Positions 8,436 through 17,384 are shown, counted from the first letter of the stretch. The stretch: 48,010 nucleotides of DNA from Mycolicibacterium peregrinum (GCF_001665625.1 NZ_LZSY01000081.1:1-48010); one strand, 5' to 3'. Numbers and translations: made by a program. The notes: generated by a model from the sequence alone, not told the origin.

Positions 8436-10109
8436 TCATTCGAGGTCGCGGAGTTCCCGCTTGAGGATCTTGCCGGTCGGGTTGCGCGGCAACTCGTCGA
8501 GGAACACCACCTCACGCGGCACTTTGTAGCGCGCCAGATGCTCTTTGACGTAGGCCTTGACCGTGTCCTCGTCGAGGCTGGCTCCCTCGGCCTTGACCAC
8601 GAAGGCCTTGAGCCGGGCACCCCATTCCTTGTCCTCGACACCCAGCGCGGTGGCCTCGATGACGTCGGGATGTCCGCTGATCAGATCCTCGACCTCGGCC
8701 GGGAACACGTTCTCGCCACCGGAGACGATCATCTCGTCGTCGCGACCGCTGACGTAGAGCAGGCCGTGCTCGTCGAAGTATCCGACGTCGCCCGACGACA
8801 GCATGCCGTCGATGATCTCCTTGCCCCCGCCACCGGTATATCCCTTGAACGGGAAGGTGTTTCGCACGAAGATGCGCCCCACCTGCCCCGTCGGCACCTC
8901 CTTGCCGTTGTCATCGATGATCTTGACGGTGATGCCCTTGACCACCGGTCCGACCGTCGACGGATTGATCGACAGATCCTTGGGGCGCGCGATGCTGGCG
9001 AAGGCGATCTCGGTCGATCCGTACAGGTTGTAGATGACCGGCCCGAGCTCTTTGAGGGCGCGGGATGCCAGTTCCGCGCCGAGTTGGGAGCCGGAGACGA
9101 ACACGATCCGCAACGACGACAGATTGGGTTTGGGCTGCATCTGATCGAGATGGTCGAGCATGCGCGAGAGCATCACCGGCACCACCACCAAGCCGGTGAC
9201 TCCGTGCTTCTCGACGTCTTCGAACACGGTGGCCGGCTTGAACCGGCGACGGAGTACCAGCGTGGAGCCCAGCATCATCGCGATGGTGGCGTGCAGGAAC
9301 CCGAGCGCATGGAACATCGGCGCGGGCAGTGCGGTCACCTCACCGGCCTTGAACGGGACGTGGGACAGCACTCCCCCGATCGGCGCCAGTGACGGCGGAG
9401 CGGCCCGGTTGGCGCCCTTGGGAGTGCCGGTGGTGCCGCTGGTCAGGATGATGATCGCGGGATGTTTGGTGGCCTTGGGTGCGGGACGGCCGTTGCTGCG
9501 TGCGATGACGTCGGCCAGCGTTTCATCGGTGCTGCCTGACGGCATTTCCGAATCGGGGTTGACGCCCAGCGCCCGCAGTTTGCCCAGTGCCGGTTCGGCG
9601 TGTGCCACGGCAGCGGTGTACTCGTCGTCGTAGATGATCACCTTCGCGCCCTCGCGCGCGGAGACCTCTTTGATCTGCGGCCCCGAGAACTCGGAGTTCA
9701 GCATGATGATCCGGGCTCCGACCCTGGCTGCACCGTATTGGGAGATCAGGAACCAACGGTGATTGCGGGCCAGGATGGCCACTCCGTCCCCACCGCGCAC
9801 GCCCATCGTCAGCAGCTCGTTGGCGACCGCGTGCGCGGCGGCATCGAGCTCTCCGAACGTCAACTCGCCCTCGTCGTCGATGACCGCGACACGGTTGGGG
9901 TGCCGACGCGCATTGAGGGCGGGGATCATGCCGATCTCGCCCCAGGTCCGGATGTCGTTGAGCATGGCCGCGATGTTCTGCGGGGGCTCCAGCCGCAGCG
10001 CCCCCGCCTCGAACATCTTGCGCGCGTAGTGCAATTCGGCCGCGCCACGCTCCGCGTACTGCTTGGCTTTCGCGGTCAGGTTCGCCGGCAGATCAGACAG
10101 ACTTGGCAT
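8436..10109 (-). CDS. fadD2: fatty acyl-CoA/AMP ligase, FadD2-like
   Basis: The 557-residue enzyme activates a carboxylic acid with ATP to the acyl-adenylate and then the CoA ester. Motifs of the adenylate-forming family are visible: P-loop TSGTTGTPKG (223-232), YGSTEIAFAS, GRDDEMIVSGGENVFP, and the C-terminal PRNPTGK with catalytic Lys547. Length and position next to the primase-polymerase and fadE6 match FadD2 (Rv0270) as remembered. The -10 hexamer TATTGT ends 6 bases before the ATG, so the mRNA is probably leaderless. It likely feeds acyl-CoA to nearby FadE and SDR enzymes. Confidence 0.9.
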   Translation of the reverse strand: MPSLSDLPANLTAKAKQYAERGAAELHYARKMFEAGALRLEPPQNIAAMLNDIRTWGEIGMIPALNARRHPNRVAVIDDEGELTFGELDAAAHAVANELLTMGVRGGDGVAILARNHRWFLISQYGAARVGARIIMLNSEFSGPQIKEVSAREGAKVIIYDDEYTAAVAHAEPALGKLRALGVNPDSEMPSGSTDETLADVIARSNGRPAPKATKHPAIIILTSGTTGTPKGANRAAPPSLAPIGGVLSHVPFKAGEVTALPAPMFHALGFLHATIAMMLGSTLVLRRRFKPATVFEDVEKHGVTGLVVVPVMLSRMLDHLDQMQPKPNLSSLRIVFVSGSQLGAELASRALKELGPVIYNLYGSTEIAFASIARPKDLSINPSTVGPVVKGITVKIIDDNGKEVPTGQVGRIFVRNTFPFKGYTGGGGKEIIDGMLSSGDVGYFDEHGLLYVSGRDDEMIVSGGENVFPAEVEDLISGHPDVIEATALGVEDKEWGARLKAFVVKAEGASLDEDTVKAYVKEHLARYKVPREVVFLDELPRNPTGKILKRELRDLE

Positions 10110-10163
10110 GTCGCCACAATAAGTGACGTCTGTCGCACCGCGGGCGGTAACTACCATGTGGTC
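10110..10163. promoter_or_regulatory. divergent leaderless promoters of fadD2 and the polymerase gene
   Basis: On the minus strand TATTGT (10121-10116) lies 6 bases before the fadD2 ATG. On the plus strand TACCAT (10152-10157) lies 6 bases before the polymerase ATG at 10164. Both fit the mycobacterial TANNNT -10 with transcription starting at the start codon. Neither start has a ribosome-binding sequence. No clear -35 is seen. Confidence 0.55.
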
Positions 10164-11408
10164 ATGGCCGGTGCAGAGTCGCTGGAGATCGACGGCCTCG
10201 AGGTGGCCGTCAGCAACCCCGACAAGGTGGTTTTCCCTGATGCGCATGTCACCAAGCTGGACCTGATCAACTACTACCGATCAGTCGCCGACGGTGCACT
10301 GCGTGGTGTCTACGAACGCCCGATGATCCTCAAACGGTTCGTCAAGGGAATCTCCACCGAAGCCATCTTCCAGAAGCGGGCGCCGGAGAAACGGCCGGAC
10401 TATGTGGACGTCGCCGAGCTCAAGTACCGGTCCGGCACCTCGGCCAAGGAAGCGGTGCTGCGAAACACCGCGGGACTGGCCTGGGCGGTGAACCTCGGAT
10501 GCGTCGATTTCAACCCCCACCCCGTGCGCGCCGACGATCTCGACCACCCCGACGAATTACGGGTCGACCTCGACCCGATGCCCGGGGTCGGCTGGTCGCA
10601 GATCGTCGATGTCGCGCAGGTGGCCCGCGAGGTGCTGGAGGAACACGGCCTGACCGCGTGGCCCAAGACGTCGGGCTCGCGCGGCTTCCACATTTATGCG
10701 CGCATCCACCCGCGGTGGCCGTTCACCAAGGTGCGGCTGGCTGCCGAGACGGTGGCTCGTGAGGTCGAGCGACGCGTCCCGGACATTGCGACGGCGCGCT
10801 GGTGGAAGGAAGAGCGGGGCTCCCGGGTCTTCGTCGACTTCAACCAGAACGCCAAAGACCGCACGGTGGCCTCCGCCTATTCCGTGCGGGCCACCCCCGA
10901 TGCCCGGGTGTCCACCCCGCTGCGCTGGGACGAGGTCGACGGCTGCCGCCCCGAAGCCTTCACGGTCACCACCGTGCCGTCCCGGTTCGCCGAGATCGGC
11001 GACCCGTGGGAAGGCATGGATCTAGCGGTCGGCGAGCTGGACGCGCTGCTCGCGCTCGCCAAGGAACTCGGCCCGGCGGAGAAAGCCCCGAAGGGCACGT
11101 CTCACGATGGACGACGACAGTCGAGCATGCCGCTGATCGAGATCGCCAAGACCAAAACCAAAGACGAAGCCATGGCGGCACTGGACGTATGGCGCGAGCG
11201 CTATCCGGCGGTGGCGGCGCGGCTCGAACCCGTCGACGTCCTGCTCGACGGCATGCGCGGGCCGAGCTCGATCTGGTACCGGGTGCGGATCAACCTGCAG
11301 CACGTGCCCGAGGCCGAGCGCCCACCGCAGGAAGAGCTGCTTGCGGATTACAACCCGTGGGAGCACTACCGCGGTGCTCAGTGGCCGCCGGATCGACACC
11401 GCGACTGA
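10164..11408 (+). CDS. LigD-like primase-polymerase (PolD2/Rv0269c type)
   Basis: The 414-residue protein belongs to the archaeo-eukaryotic primase superfamily as found in the polymerase domain of LigD. The metal-binding motif is RVDLDPMPG (Asp135 and Asp137), followed by SGSRGFHIY (170-178) for nucleotide binding; a third acidic residue is likely in FVDFNQN. A stand-alone polymerase without ligase or nuclease domain would take part in gap filling or ribonucleotide incorporation during DNA repair. Its position beside fadD2 matches Rv0269c as remembered. It appears leaderless. Its end overlaps the convergent hydrolase gene by 31 bases. Confidence 0.88.
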   Translation: MAGAESLEIDGLEVAVSNPDKVVFPDAHVTKLDLINYYRSVADGALRGVYERPMILKRFVKGISTEAIFQKRAPEKRPDYVDVAELKYRSGTSAKEAVLRNTAGLAWAVNLGCVDFNPHPVRADDLDHPDELRVDLDPMPGVGWSQIVDVAQVAREVLEEHGLTAWPKTSGSRGFHIYARIHPRWPFTKVRLAAETVAREVERRVPDIATARWWKEERGSRVFVDFNQNAKDRTVASAYSVRATPDARVSTPLRWDEVDGCRPEAFTVTTVPSRFAEIGDPWEGMDLAVGELDALLALAKELGPAEKAPKGTSHDGRRQSSMPLIEIAKTKTKDEAMAALDVWRERYPAVAARLEPVDVLLDGMRGPSSIWYRVRINLQHVPEAERPPQEELLADYNPWEHYRGAQWPPDRHRD

Positions 11409-12208
11409 TCGGAAACCACCTGAATCAGCAATTCAGCAGTGCCTTCTGGTGATTCGACGTGGAAGTGGTGGCTGCCCAGATCCACGGGCACGATGTCGAT
11501 CCGGTCGCGGTAGCGTTCGATTGCTTCCTGCCTGATGAGTGAGCGCACCGCAAACAGCGTCACCGGCTCTCGAACGTCACCGAGCGCGGCGTCCATGTCC
11601 CAGTCCACCAGGCCCTCGATAGCGCGCAGACCGGCCGGCTGGCGTACAGCCGCCATCTTCGTGAAATAGGCGTTCGTACGCGCCGGGTCGGTGCCCTCGG
11701 GCGATCCTCCCTCGACCATGCCCCGCGTCGCCGCATCGAAGTCGTTGTAGAAGGGCTGCAGCACCGCCCGTGCCTGCCGTTCGTCCTGGGCCGGATACAG
11801 CGACAGGTAGTGCAGGCCGTCCAGCGCAACGACGTGCGAAACCGCGGCGGGCAGCAACCGTGCGGATTCGACCGCTACCGCACCGCCGAGGGAATGTCCG
11901 ACCACGACGACGCTGTGCGCAGCCTCGGCGGTCAGGACTGCCACCACGTCACGGCCGAACTCCTCGATCGTCCAGACCTCGCGCGCCGAGCGAGATTCGC
12001 CGTGCTCGGCGAGATCGATCGCGATGACGCGGTACCGGTCCGACAGGAAGCCGGTGACGGCGTCGTAATCGGTTCTGTCACAACCCCACCCGTGAATGAA
12101 GGCGAACGTCGGCCCGTCGGACTGGCCGGTGACCGTGTATCGGATCGTGGTGTCGTGTGGACGCTGAACCTCGCGGACCGCAGGTGCAGCCTCGCCCGTT
12201 GCCGACAT
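11378..12208 (-). CDS. alpha/beta hydrolase
   Basis: This 276-residue alpha/beta hydrolase has the oxyanion-side motif FIHGWGCDR (about 37-45), nucleophile motif GHSLGG with Ser106, and the C-terminal His in SHHFHVESPEG. GAAAGG lies about 7 bases before the ATG. It converges on the polymerase gene, overlapping its last 31 bases, and diverges from lutA. The family covers esterases, haloperoxidases, dienelactone hydrolases and epoxide hydrolases; the sequence alone does not decide between them. Confidence 0.85.
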   Translation of the reverse strand: MSATGEAAPAVREVQRPHDTTIRYTVTGQSDGPTFAFIHGWGCDRTDYDAVTGFLSDRYRVIAIDLAEHGESRSAREVWTIEEFGRDVVAVLTAEAAHSVVVVGHSLGGAVAVESARLLPAAVSHVVALDGLHYLSLYPAQDERQARAVLQPFYNDFDAATRGMVEGGSPEGTDPARTNAYFTKMAAVRQPAGLRAIEGLVDWDMDAALGDVREPVTLFAVRSLIRQEAIERYRDRIDIVPVDLGSHHFHVESPEGTAELLIQVVSDQSRCRSGGH

Positions 12209-12315
12209 GCTGGCCTTTCACTCTCCGACCGCGTTCCGCGGCCACGCCGAACAACAGCCGCCCGCGGTTACGGATTCCCGGCATATTGTGGATACGTCAC
12301 GGTTTAGGAGTGTGC

Positions 12316-13050
12316 ATGCGAATCGCCCTGTTCGCGACCTGCCTGGCGGATGCGATGTTCCCACCTGCGGCGATCGCCACGGTGCAGTTGCTCGAGCGCC
12401 TGGGTCACCAGGTGGTCTTCCCTGCCAGCCAAACCTGTTGCGGCCAAATGCATGTCAACACCGGCTATTTGCAGGAGGCCACCGCGCTGGTGCGCAATCA
12501 CGTCGAGTCCTTCGAATCCGCGAATTGCGATGCCATCGTCGCGCCGTCGGGATCGTGTGTGGGGTCCGTCCGTCACCAACATGCGATGGTGGCCCGCCGC
12601 GCCGGCGACGAGAGCCTGGCCACCCGTGCCGACCGCCTGGCCGAAAAGACCTATGAGTTGTCCGAACTGCTGATCGACCTGCTCGGGGTCGACGACGTCG
12701 GCGCCTACTACCCGCACCGCGTCACCTATCACCCGACCTGTCACTCACTGCGCATGCTCGGGGTGGGCGACAAGCCTCTGCGCCTGCTACGCAACGTGCA
12801 GGGACTCACTCTTGTGGAGCTGCCGGAAGCCGAATCCTGTTGTGGATTCGGCGGAACATTCGCCATCAAGAACTCGGACACGTCCACGGCGATGCTGGCC
12901 GACAAGATGGCCCACATCCTGGCGACCGAGGCCGAGGTGTGCAGTGCCGGAGACTCCTCATGCCTGATGCACATCGGTGGCGGCCTCAGCCGGCTGCGCT
13001 CCGGGGTACGCACCGTGCACCTGGCCGAGATCTTGGCGGCCGAAGCATGA
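12316..13050 (+). CDS. lutA: LutA: cysteine-rich lactate-utilisation subunit
   Basis: The 244-residue protein has two CCG domains: TCCGQ (Cys41, Cys42) with GSCVG, and HPTCHS (Cys142) with ESCCGFGG (Cys175, Cys176). These bind an Fe-S cluster, as in LutA/GlcF/HdrB. With LutB and LutC it forms the L-lactate oxidising system. AGGAG lies 5 bases before the ATG. A TATTGT hexamer at 12284-12289 may be the -10. Its stop overlaps the lutB ATG (ATGA), so translation is coupled. No lactate permease or GntR-type regulator is adjacent. Confidence 0.93.
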   Translation: MRIALFATCLADAMFPPAAIATVQLLERLGHQVVFPASQTCCGQMHVNTGYLQEATALVRNHVESFESANCDAIVAPSGSCVGSVRHQHAMVARRAGDESLATRADRLAEKTYELSELLIDLLGVDDVGAYYPHRVTYHPTCHSLRMLGVGDKPLRLLRNVQGLTLVELPEAESCCGFGGTFAIKNSDTSTAMLADKMAHILATEAEVCSAGDSSCLMHIGGGLSRLRSGVRTVHLAEILAAEA

Positions 13051-14512
13051 CCACATTCCTGGGCACCCCCGGCGTCGGCAACCTCCGCGGCGACGAGTCC
13101 TTTCCGAAAGCCGCGCGCACCGCGCTGGCCGACTCCCAACTGCGTCGCAACATCGGCCACGCCACCCACACCATCCGGACCAAACGGTTGGCCGCCGTGG
13201 CCGAATGCGACGACTGGGAACAGTTGCGCGCCGCGGGCAGCGCCCTCAAGCAGGACGTGATGGCGCGGTTGCCCGAGTTGCTCGAGCAGCTCGAGTCCAA
13301 CGTCACCCGCCGGGGCGGCGTGGTGCACTGGGCCCGCGACGGCGAGGAGGCCAACCGCATCGTCGCCGACCTCGTCCGCGCCGCCGGATCCGACGAGGTG
13401 GTCAAGGTCAAGTCCATGGCCACCCAGGAGATCGGCCTCAACGAGTACCTGGAAGCTCACGGCATCGCCGCTTTCGAAACCGACCTGGCCGAGCTGATCG
13501 TGCAGCTCGGCCACGACAAGCCCAGCCACATCCTGGTGCCGGCCATCCACCGCAACCGGGCCGAAATCCGCGAGATCTTCGACCGGGAGATGCCCGACGC
13601 GGGTGAGCTGACCGATGACCCGCGGGTGCTGGCCATGGCGGCCCGGGCCCATCTACGGCGCAAGTTCCTCACTGCGAAGGTCGCGGTCAGCGGGGCGAAC
13701 TTCGGTATCGCCGAGACCGGCACGCTGGCCGTCGTGGAGTCCGAGGGCAACGGCCGGATGTGCCTGACGTTGCCGCAGACGCTGATCACGGTGATGGGCA
13801 TCGAGAAGGTGGTGCCGTCGTTCACCGATCTCGAGGTCTTCATGCAGTTGCTGCCGCGCTCCTCGACCGCGGAACGCATGAACCCGTACACCTCGATGTG
13901 GACCGGCGTGCATCCCGGCGACGGCCCCCAGGAATTCCATCTGGTGCTGTTGGACAACGGCCGTACCCGGGTGCTGGCCGACGAGGTGGGGCGTCCCGCC
14001 TTGCACTGCATCCGGTGCAGCGCGTGCCTCAACGTCTGCCCGGTCTACGAACGAACGGGCGGGCACGCCTATGGCTCGGTGTATCCCGGACCGATCGGGG
14101 CGATCCTAAGCCCTCAGCTCACCGGCACCACCGGTCACAATGACCCCAACGCCAGCCTGCCGTTCGCCTCGTCGTTGTGCGGAGCGTGCTTCGAAGCCTG
14201 CCCGGTGCGCATCGACATCCCGACGATCCTGGTACACCTGCGCGCGCGCAGGTGGATCAGGAAAGAGGGGGCATTCCGTCCGGACAGGATCTGGCGATGA
14301 AGGCCGCAGGCTGGGCGATGGCCGGCGCGGGCCGGTTCGCATTGGCGGAGAAGGCGCTGGGCGCCGGACGGCTGATCGCCGGACGTGATCACCGCATCTC
14401 CGCGCTGCCTTGGCCCGCCTCGAAGTGGACGGCCAGCCGTGACATTCCCGAGCCGCCCGCCGAGACGTTCCGGCAGTGGTGGAACCGGACCCACGAGGGA
14501 GGCCGAGGGTGA
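13047..14512 (+). pseudogene. lutB: lutB, iron-sulfur lactate-utilisation subunit, apparent frameshift
   Basis: The reading frame from 13047 gives a typical LutB up to about residue 400: LUD region, then two 4Fe-4S motifs, CIRCSACLNVCP (321-332) and CGACFEACP (378-386). After that it runs out of frame for 17 residues and stops at 14300. The expected C-terminus (VDQERGGIPSGQDLAMKAAG, then DHRISALPWPASKW) continues in another frame to 14512, where it overlaps the lutC start by GTGA. The switch is at a run of five GC units at 14240-14249; four units would restore one frame of about 487 residues. Either a sequencing error or a true frameshift is possible. The ATG at 14297 could restart the tail. 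Confidence 0.8.
14235..14254. repeat. 20-bp palindrome with (GC)5 run at the lutB frameshift
   Basis: CACCTGCGCG followed by CGCGCAGGTG forms a perfect palindrome whose centre is a GC dinucleotide run. Such a run can slip by one unit in replication or be misread in sequencing. The lutB frame breaks exactly here. Confidence 0.8.
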
Positions 14513-15150
14513 CGGGTCTGACGTCCGAGTCGGCCCGGGCGGCGGTGCTCGGTCGGATCCGCGGTGCCCTGGCCGCGGCACCGCCACCGTCGGTCGCGGT
14601 GCCGCGGGACTACCACCGTGAGCCCCTGACCGGCGCCGGTGACGTCGAGCGCTTCGCCGAGGCGGTCGCCGAGTACCGCGCGCGGGTCCATCGGATCGGG
14701 GTCGACGCGATCGCATCGACGGTCCTCGAGCTCGTAGGGCCCGACGCAACTGTGGTCATCCCGGCGGATCTGCCGCTCGAGTGGGCGACCGGGCTGACGA
14801 CGGTCCCCGACGCGCCGACGCTGAGTGTGGAGCAACTCGATCGGGCCGATGCCGTACTGACCGGATGCACGCTGGGAATCGCCGCGACTGGCACGATCGT
14901 GCTAGATGCCGGTCCTGGGCAGGGGCGGCGGGCGCTGACCCTGGTGCCAGACCATCACCTCTGTGTGGTGCGGATTGATCAAATCGTCGACACCGTGCCG
15001 CAGGCATTCGCCGAGCTGACGGCGGCCCGGCCACTGACCTTCATCTCCGGCCCCAGCGCCACCAGCGACATTGAACTGCAGCGGGTAGAAGGCGTCCACG
15101 GGCCCCGAACTCTGGACGTACTGATCGTCGCCGACCTTACCGACGGGTAG
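14509..15150 (+). CDS. lutC: LutC: LUD-domain lactate-utilisation subunit
   Basis: The 213-residue protein is a LUD-domain subunit, with the diagnostic C-terminal SATSDIELQRVEGVHGPRTL and an internal GCTLGIAATGTIVLD segment. The GTG start at 14509 overlaps the end of the restored lutB frame as GTGA, and GAGGGAGG lies about 7 bases upstream. It acts with LutA and LutB in oxidising lactate to pyruvate in the cytoplasm. The tight overlap shows that the operon was built with lutB ending at 14512, not at 14300. Confidence 0.92.
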   Translation: MTGLTSESARAAVLGRIRGALAAAPPPSVAVPRDYHREPLTGAGDVERFAEAVAEYRARVHRIGVDAIASTVLELVGPDATVVIPADLPLEWATGLTTVPDAPTLSVEQLDRADAVLTGCTLGIAATGTIVLDAGPGQGRRALTLVPDHHLCVVRIDQIVDTVPQAFAELTAARPLTFISGPSATSDIELQRVEGVHGPRTLDVLIVADLTDG

Positions 15151-15278
15151 GTCCCAAATGTTCTTAGCAAAGCATTAACGCTGGCTCCCAGCAGCCTTAT
15201 TTTGCCCACTTAGCGTTATGAACAGGTTGACGCGACGGAGCTCAGCCAGAGCTCAGGAAAGACGGCGGGAGGCTGATC

Positions 15279-15728
15279 ATGACATTCACGAACAACACCC
15301 CGGCATTGGATCGACACTTTCGGTACGGGAACTCGGCAGTCATCTGCGAGGGCGCATCGATGCGTGCGCAATGCCGCCAGCTGGCGACAGTAGTCACCGT
15401 AAAGGGAGACATCGACACCAACAACATCGATCAGATCGCGTCGTATGTGAATCGATTCATCCTTGCGGAGAAGCCATTGGCACTCGATCTGAGTGGCGTG
15501 AACAGCTTTTCTCCGCAGGCGATCTCACTGTTCTACGACATCGATGACCGGTGCGGCGCACTCGGTGTGGACTGGGCGGTAGTCGCCAGCCAGCCGGTCG
15601 CCGCCGAGATCCACCACCAGGAGGTGGGCGTCCCGCTCAGCTCGTCGGTGCCCGAAGCCCTGCATCACTTCGCCGAAGGCAATACGGCACGCCGCCGGTT
15701 GCTGCCCCTGCTTACCAAGAGCGCCTGA
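15279..15728 (+). CDS. STAS-domain protein, anti-sigma-antagonist-like
   Basis: The 149-residue protein has a STAS domain: VVTVKGDIDTNNIDQIASYV forms the first strand and helix, and PLALDLSGVNSFSPQAISLF is the loop that carries the phosphorylated Ser or Thr in SpoIIAA-type antagonists; here Ser residues are present in SGVNSFS. No anti-sigma kinase or sigma gene is next to it, so its partner must be elsewhere. GGGAGG lies 6 bases before the ATG. In the 128-base upstream gap, TAACGCT (15176-15182) is inverted at 15212-15218, and GAGCTCAG is directly repeated near 15239. A stress-response switching role is an inference. Confidence 0.75.
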   Translation: MTFTNNTPALDRHFRYGNSAVICEGASMRAQCRQLATVVTVKGDIDTNNIDQIASYVNRFILAEKPLALDLSGVNSFSPQAISLFYDIDDRCGALGVDWAVVASQPVAAEIHHQEVGVPLSSSVPEALHHFAEGNTARRRLLPLLTKSA

Positions 15729-15744
15729 GAGAAAGGCCAACACT

Positions 15745-15810
15745 ATGTTGATCGATGTCCGCTGGTTGACCCGCCTGCTTCGTCATCGCCACCGGGCGGT
15801 GCGCGTGTAG
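15745..15810 (+). CDS. possible 21-residue basic peptide
   Basis: A short frame with ATG at 15745 follows the STAS gene by 16 bases, with GAGAAAGG 8 bases upstream. The product, MLIDVRWLTRLLRHRHRAVRV, is 21 residues, begins hydrophobic and ends very basic. Its TAG stop lies inside a 7-bp stem-loop (GTGTAGC at 15805-15811 and GCTACAC at 15817-15823). I know of no family. It might be a real small protein or chance. Confidence 0.35.
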   Translation: MLIDVRWLTRLLRHRHRAVRV

Positions 15811-15828
15811 CTCATCGCTACACCCGAT

Positions 15829-15873
15829 AAAACGAGATGGCTGCCAGACCTGGTCTGGCAGCCATCTCGTTTT
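15829..15873. terminator. very strong bidirectional intrinsic terminator
   Basis: A 22-bp arm (15829-15850) is perfectly inverted at 15852-15873 around one central base. The plus strand continues with TTTTT and the minus strand ends in TTTT. It sits between the rightward STAS unit and the leftward lipoprotein operon and can end transcription from both sides. A smaller hairpin (15805-15823) precedes it. Confidence 0.9.
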
Positions 15874-15901
15874 TGTTGGCAGTTGCCTGGCAAATCCCTT
15901 G

Positions 15902-17350
15902 TCAGGGAGCCTTCTTCACCGCCGGTGGCTTCCACGAACCGTCGATGATCGACGGCGGGGTCTCCTTCGGCCAGTACAGGCGCAGCATCAGGTTGAACTT
16001 GCCGGCCGGTGCGGGCAGCCAGTTGGCTTCCTTTTGCGGACCCGGGTTGTCGCGCTGCAGATAGAGATCGACCGACCCATCCGGGTTGGTGACGAAGGGG
16101 TTCCGCTGGCTCAGGGTGTAGCGGTTGAGCGGATTGTCGACGAAGAAGAAACCCTCGTCGTACATCGTCAGTGACCAGAATCCGTTGACGGGCGGAAACT
16201 GGCCCTTGTCGAAGTGCAGCGTGTACTTGTTGGCGCCGTCGTAGGTCTGGCCGTCGGTATCGGCTTCCGAAGTCGGGTAGACCGCATCCTGGGGGCGGTT
16301 GGCACCGAGGCCGATGGCGGTGATCACCGCACGCTGCAGATAGTCGGTTCCGTACTGACCGGTCTTGGTGGTGAACCGCCAACCGTTGATGTCATCCCAG
16401 TTCTTGGCAGCGGCCATGATCTTGTCGACCCCGTCCTTGGGAACCGACTGCAGGGCGGCGGCGACATCGGAGCCGAGCTTGTTGATGTCGAACTTCTCTC
16501 CGGGGGCGATGCCGAGCTTGGCCATCTTGTCCACGATCGGCTTGTCGGCCTCGACGGGCGGGTTGTCCTTCATCAAGGTGGCCATCAGATTGAAGTAGTC
16601 CTCGGTGCTCAGGTTGTTCACCTGATCGCGAACCGGGGTCTTCATGTCGATGGCCGGATCGACCTTGCCGGCCGGCGGGGTATAGGGCTTGCCGTACGAG
16701 CTGAGCGGCACCAACGAGATCTCGTCCTGCAGCTTGTGTACGGCGGCGTAGTCCTCGGGCGTGCCATCGCAGTAGATGCGGCCCAACAGCCATACCGTCG
16801 AGGTGGGCGACTTGTACTCCTTGACGCCGGCGGGCAGCGTGCCCTTCCAACCGGGACCGGTGATGGCGTAGGTCTGTGGACCGGTGCCCGTGGTGCGCTT
16901 CCCGGGAACCTCGAATACGTTGGTGTAGCCGTCGAGCATCGGGAACAGGTAGTAGCGGTCGCTTGCCTCCGGGAGGCTCAGCACCCACGGCTGATCTTTC
17001 ACGTCGACAAATCCGTTGACGTACAGCGTGTCCGCGTTGGGCGCCGTGACGTCGCGGAACTGGGCGTTCGGGTACTCACGCATCCGCATCAGCTGGCCCA
17101 TCGGGGCGCGCGGGGATTCGATCTTCTCGACATTGGTCATGACGCGTCGTGTCATCTCGACGGTGACCAGGGAGTAGCCGTAGACATACGCATCCTGGGC
17201 GATGGCCTTGGCCTCATCGGGCGTGAGCTGCCCGGTTTCGGATTGACCGGAATGTTCCGGCGACGACGGCGAGCATGCCATCGTGGCCATCATCAACATC
17301 GCGGTGCCGAGCGCAACCAGCCATTTGGCCGCGCGCCAGTCTTTCTTCAC
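15902..17350 (-). CDS. DUF1254/DUF1214 lipoprotein
   Basis: The 482-residue product starts VKKDWRAAKW and has a hydrophobic segment ending MMATMAC, an export signal with an imperfect lipobox. The N-terminal domain (DAYVYGYSLVTVEMTRRVMT, then PNADTLYVNGFVDV and YYLFPMLDGYTNVF) is DUF1254; the C-terminal part (FWSLTMYDEGFFFVDNPLNRYT, then LYLQRDNPG and NFNLMLRLYWP-like ending) is DUF1214. The pair is widespread in actinobacteria and proteobacteria; no reaction is established to my knowledge. GTG at 17350 has AGAAAGGA about 13 bases upstream. It follows the sulfatase stop by 34 bases and is surely in its operon. The protein probably works outside the membrane. Confidence 0.85.
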   Translation of the reverse strand: MKKDWRAAKWLVALGTAMLMMATMACSPSSPEHSGQSETGQLTPDEAKAIAQDAYVYGYSLVTVEMTRRVMTNVEKIESPRAPMGQLMRMREYPNAQFRDVTAPNADTLYVNGFVDVKDQPWVLSLPEASDRYYLFPMLDGYTNVFEVPGKRTTGTGPQTYAITGPGWKGTLPAGVKEYKSPTSTVWLLGRIYCDGTPEDYAAVHKLQDEISLVPLSSYGKPYTPPAGKVDPAIDMKTPVRDQVNNLSTEDYFNLMATLMKDNPPVEADKPIVDKMAKLGIAPGEKFDINKLGSDVAAALQSVPKDGVDKIMAAAKNWDDINGWRFTTKTGQYGTDYLQRAVITAIGLGANRPQDAVYPTSEADTDGQTYDGANKYTLHFDKGQFPPVNGFWSLTMYDEGFFFVDNPLNRYTLSQRNPFVTNPDGSVDLYLQRDNPGPQKEANWLPAPAGKFNLMLRLYWPKETPPSIIDGSWKPPAVKKAP

Positions 17351-17384
17351 GAAATGCCGTTCCTTTCTTGAGGTTTTCTGCCGG

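Noticed and set aside
14297..14512. A separate 71-codon gene starting with ATG at 14297
   Set aside because: Its product is the ordinary C-terminus of LutB, so it is treated as the downstream part of the frameshifted gene.
15218..15547. Frame with ATG at 15218 overlapping the STAS gene
   Set aside because: It is Arg-rich with no ribosome site, and the STAS frame has a strong one.
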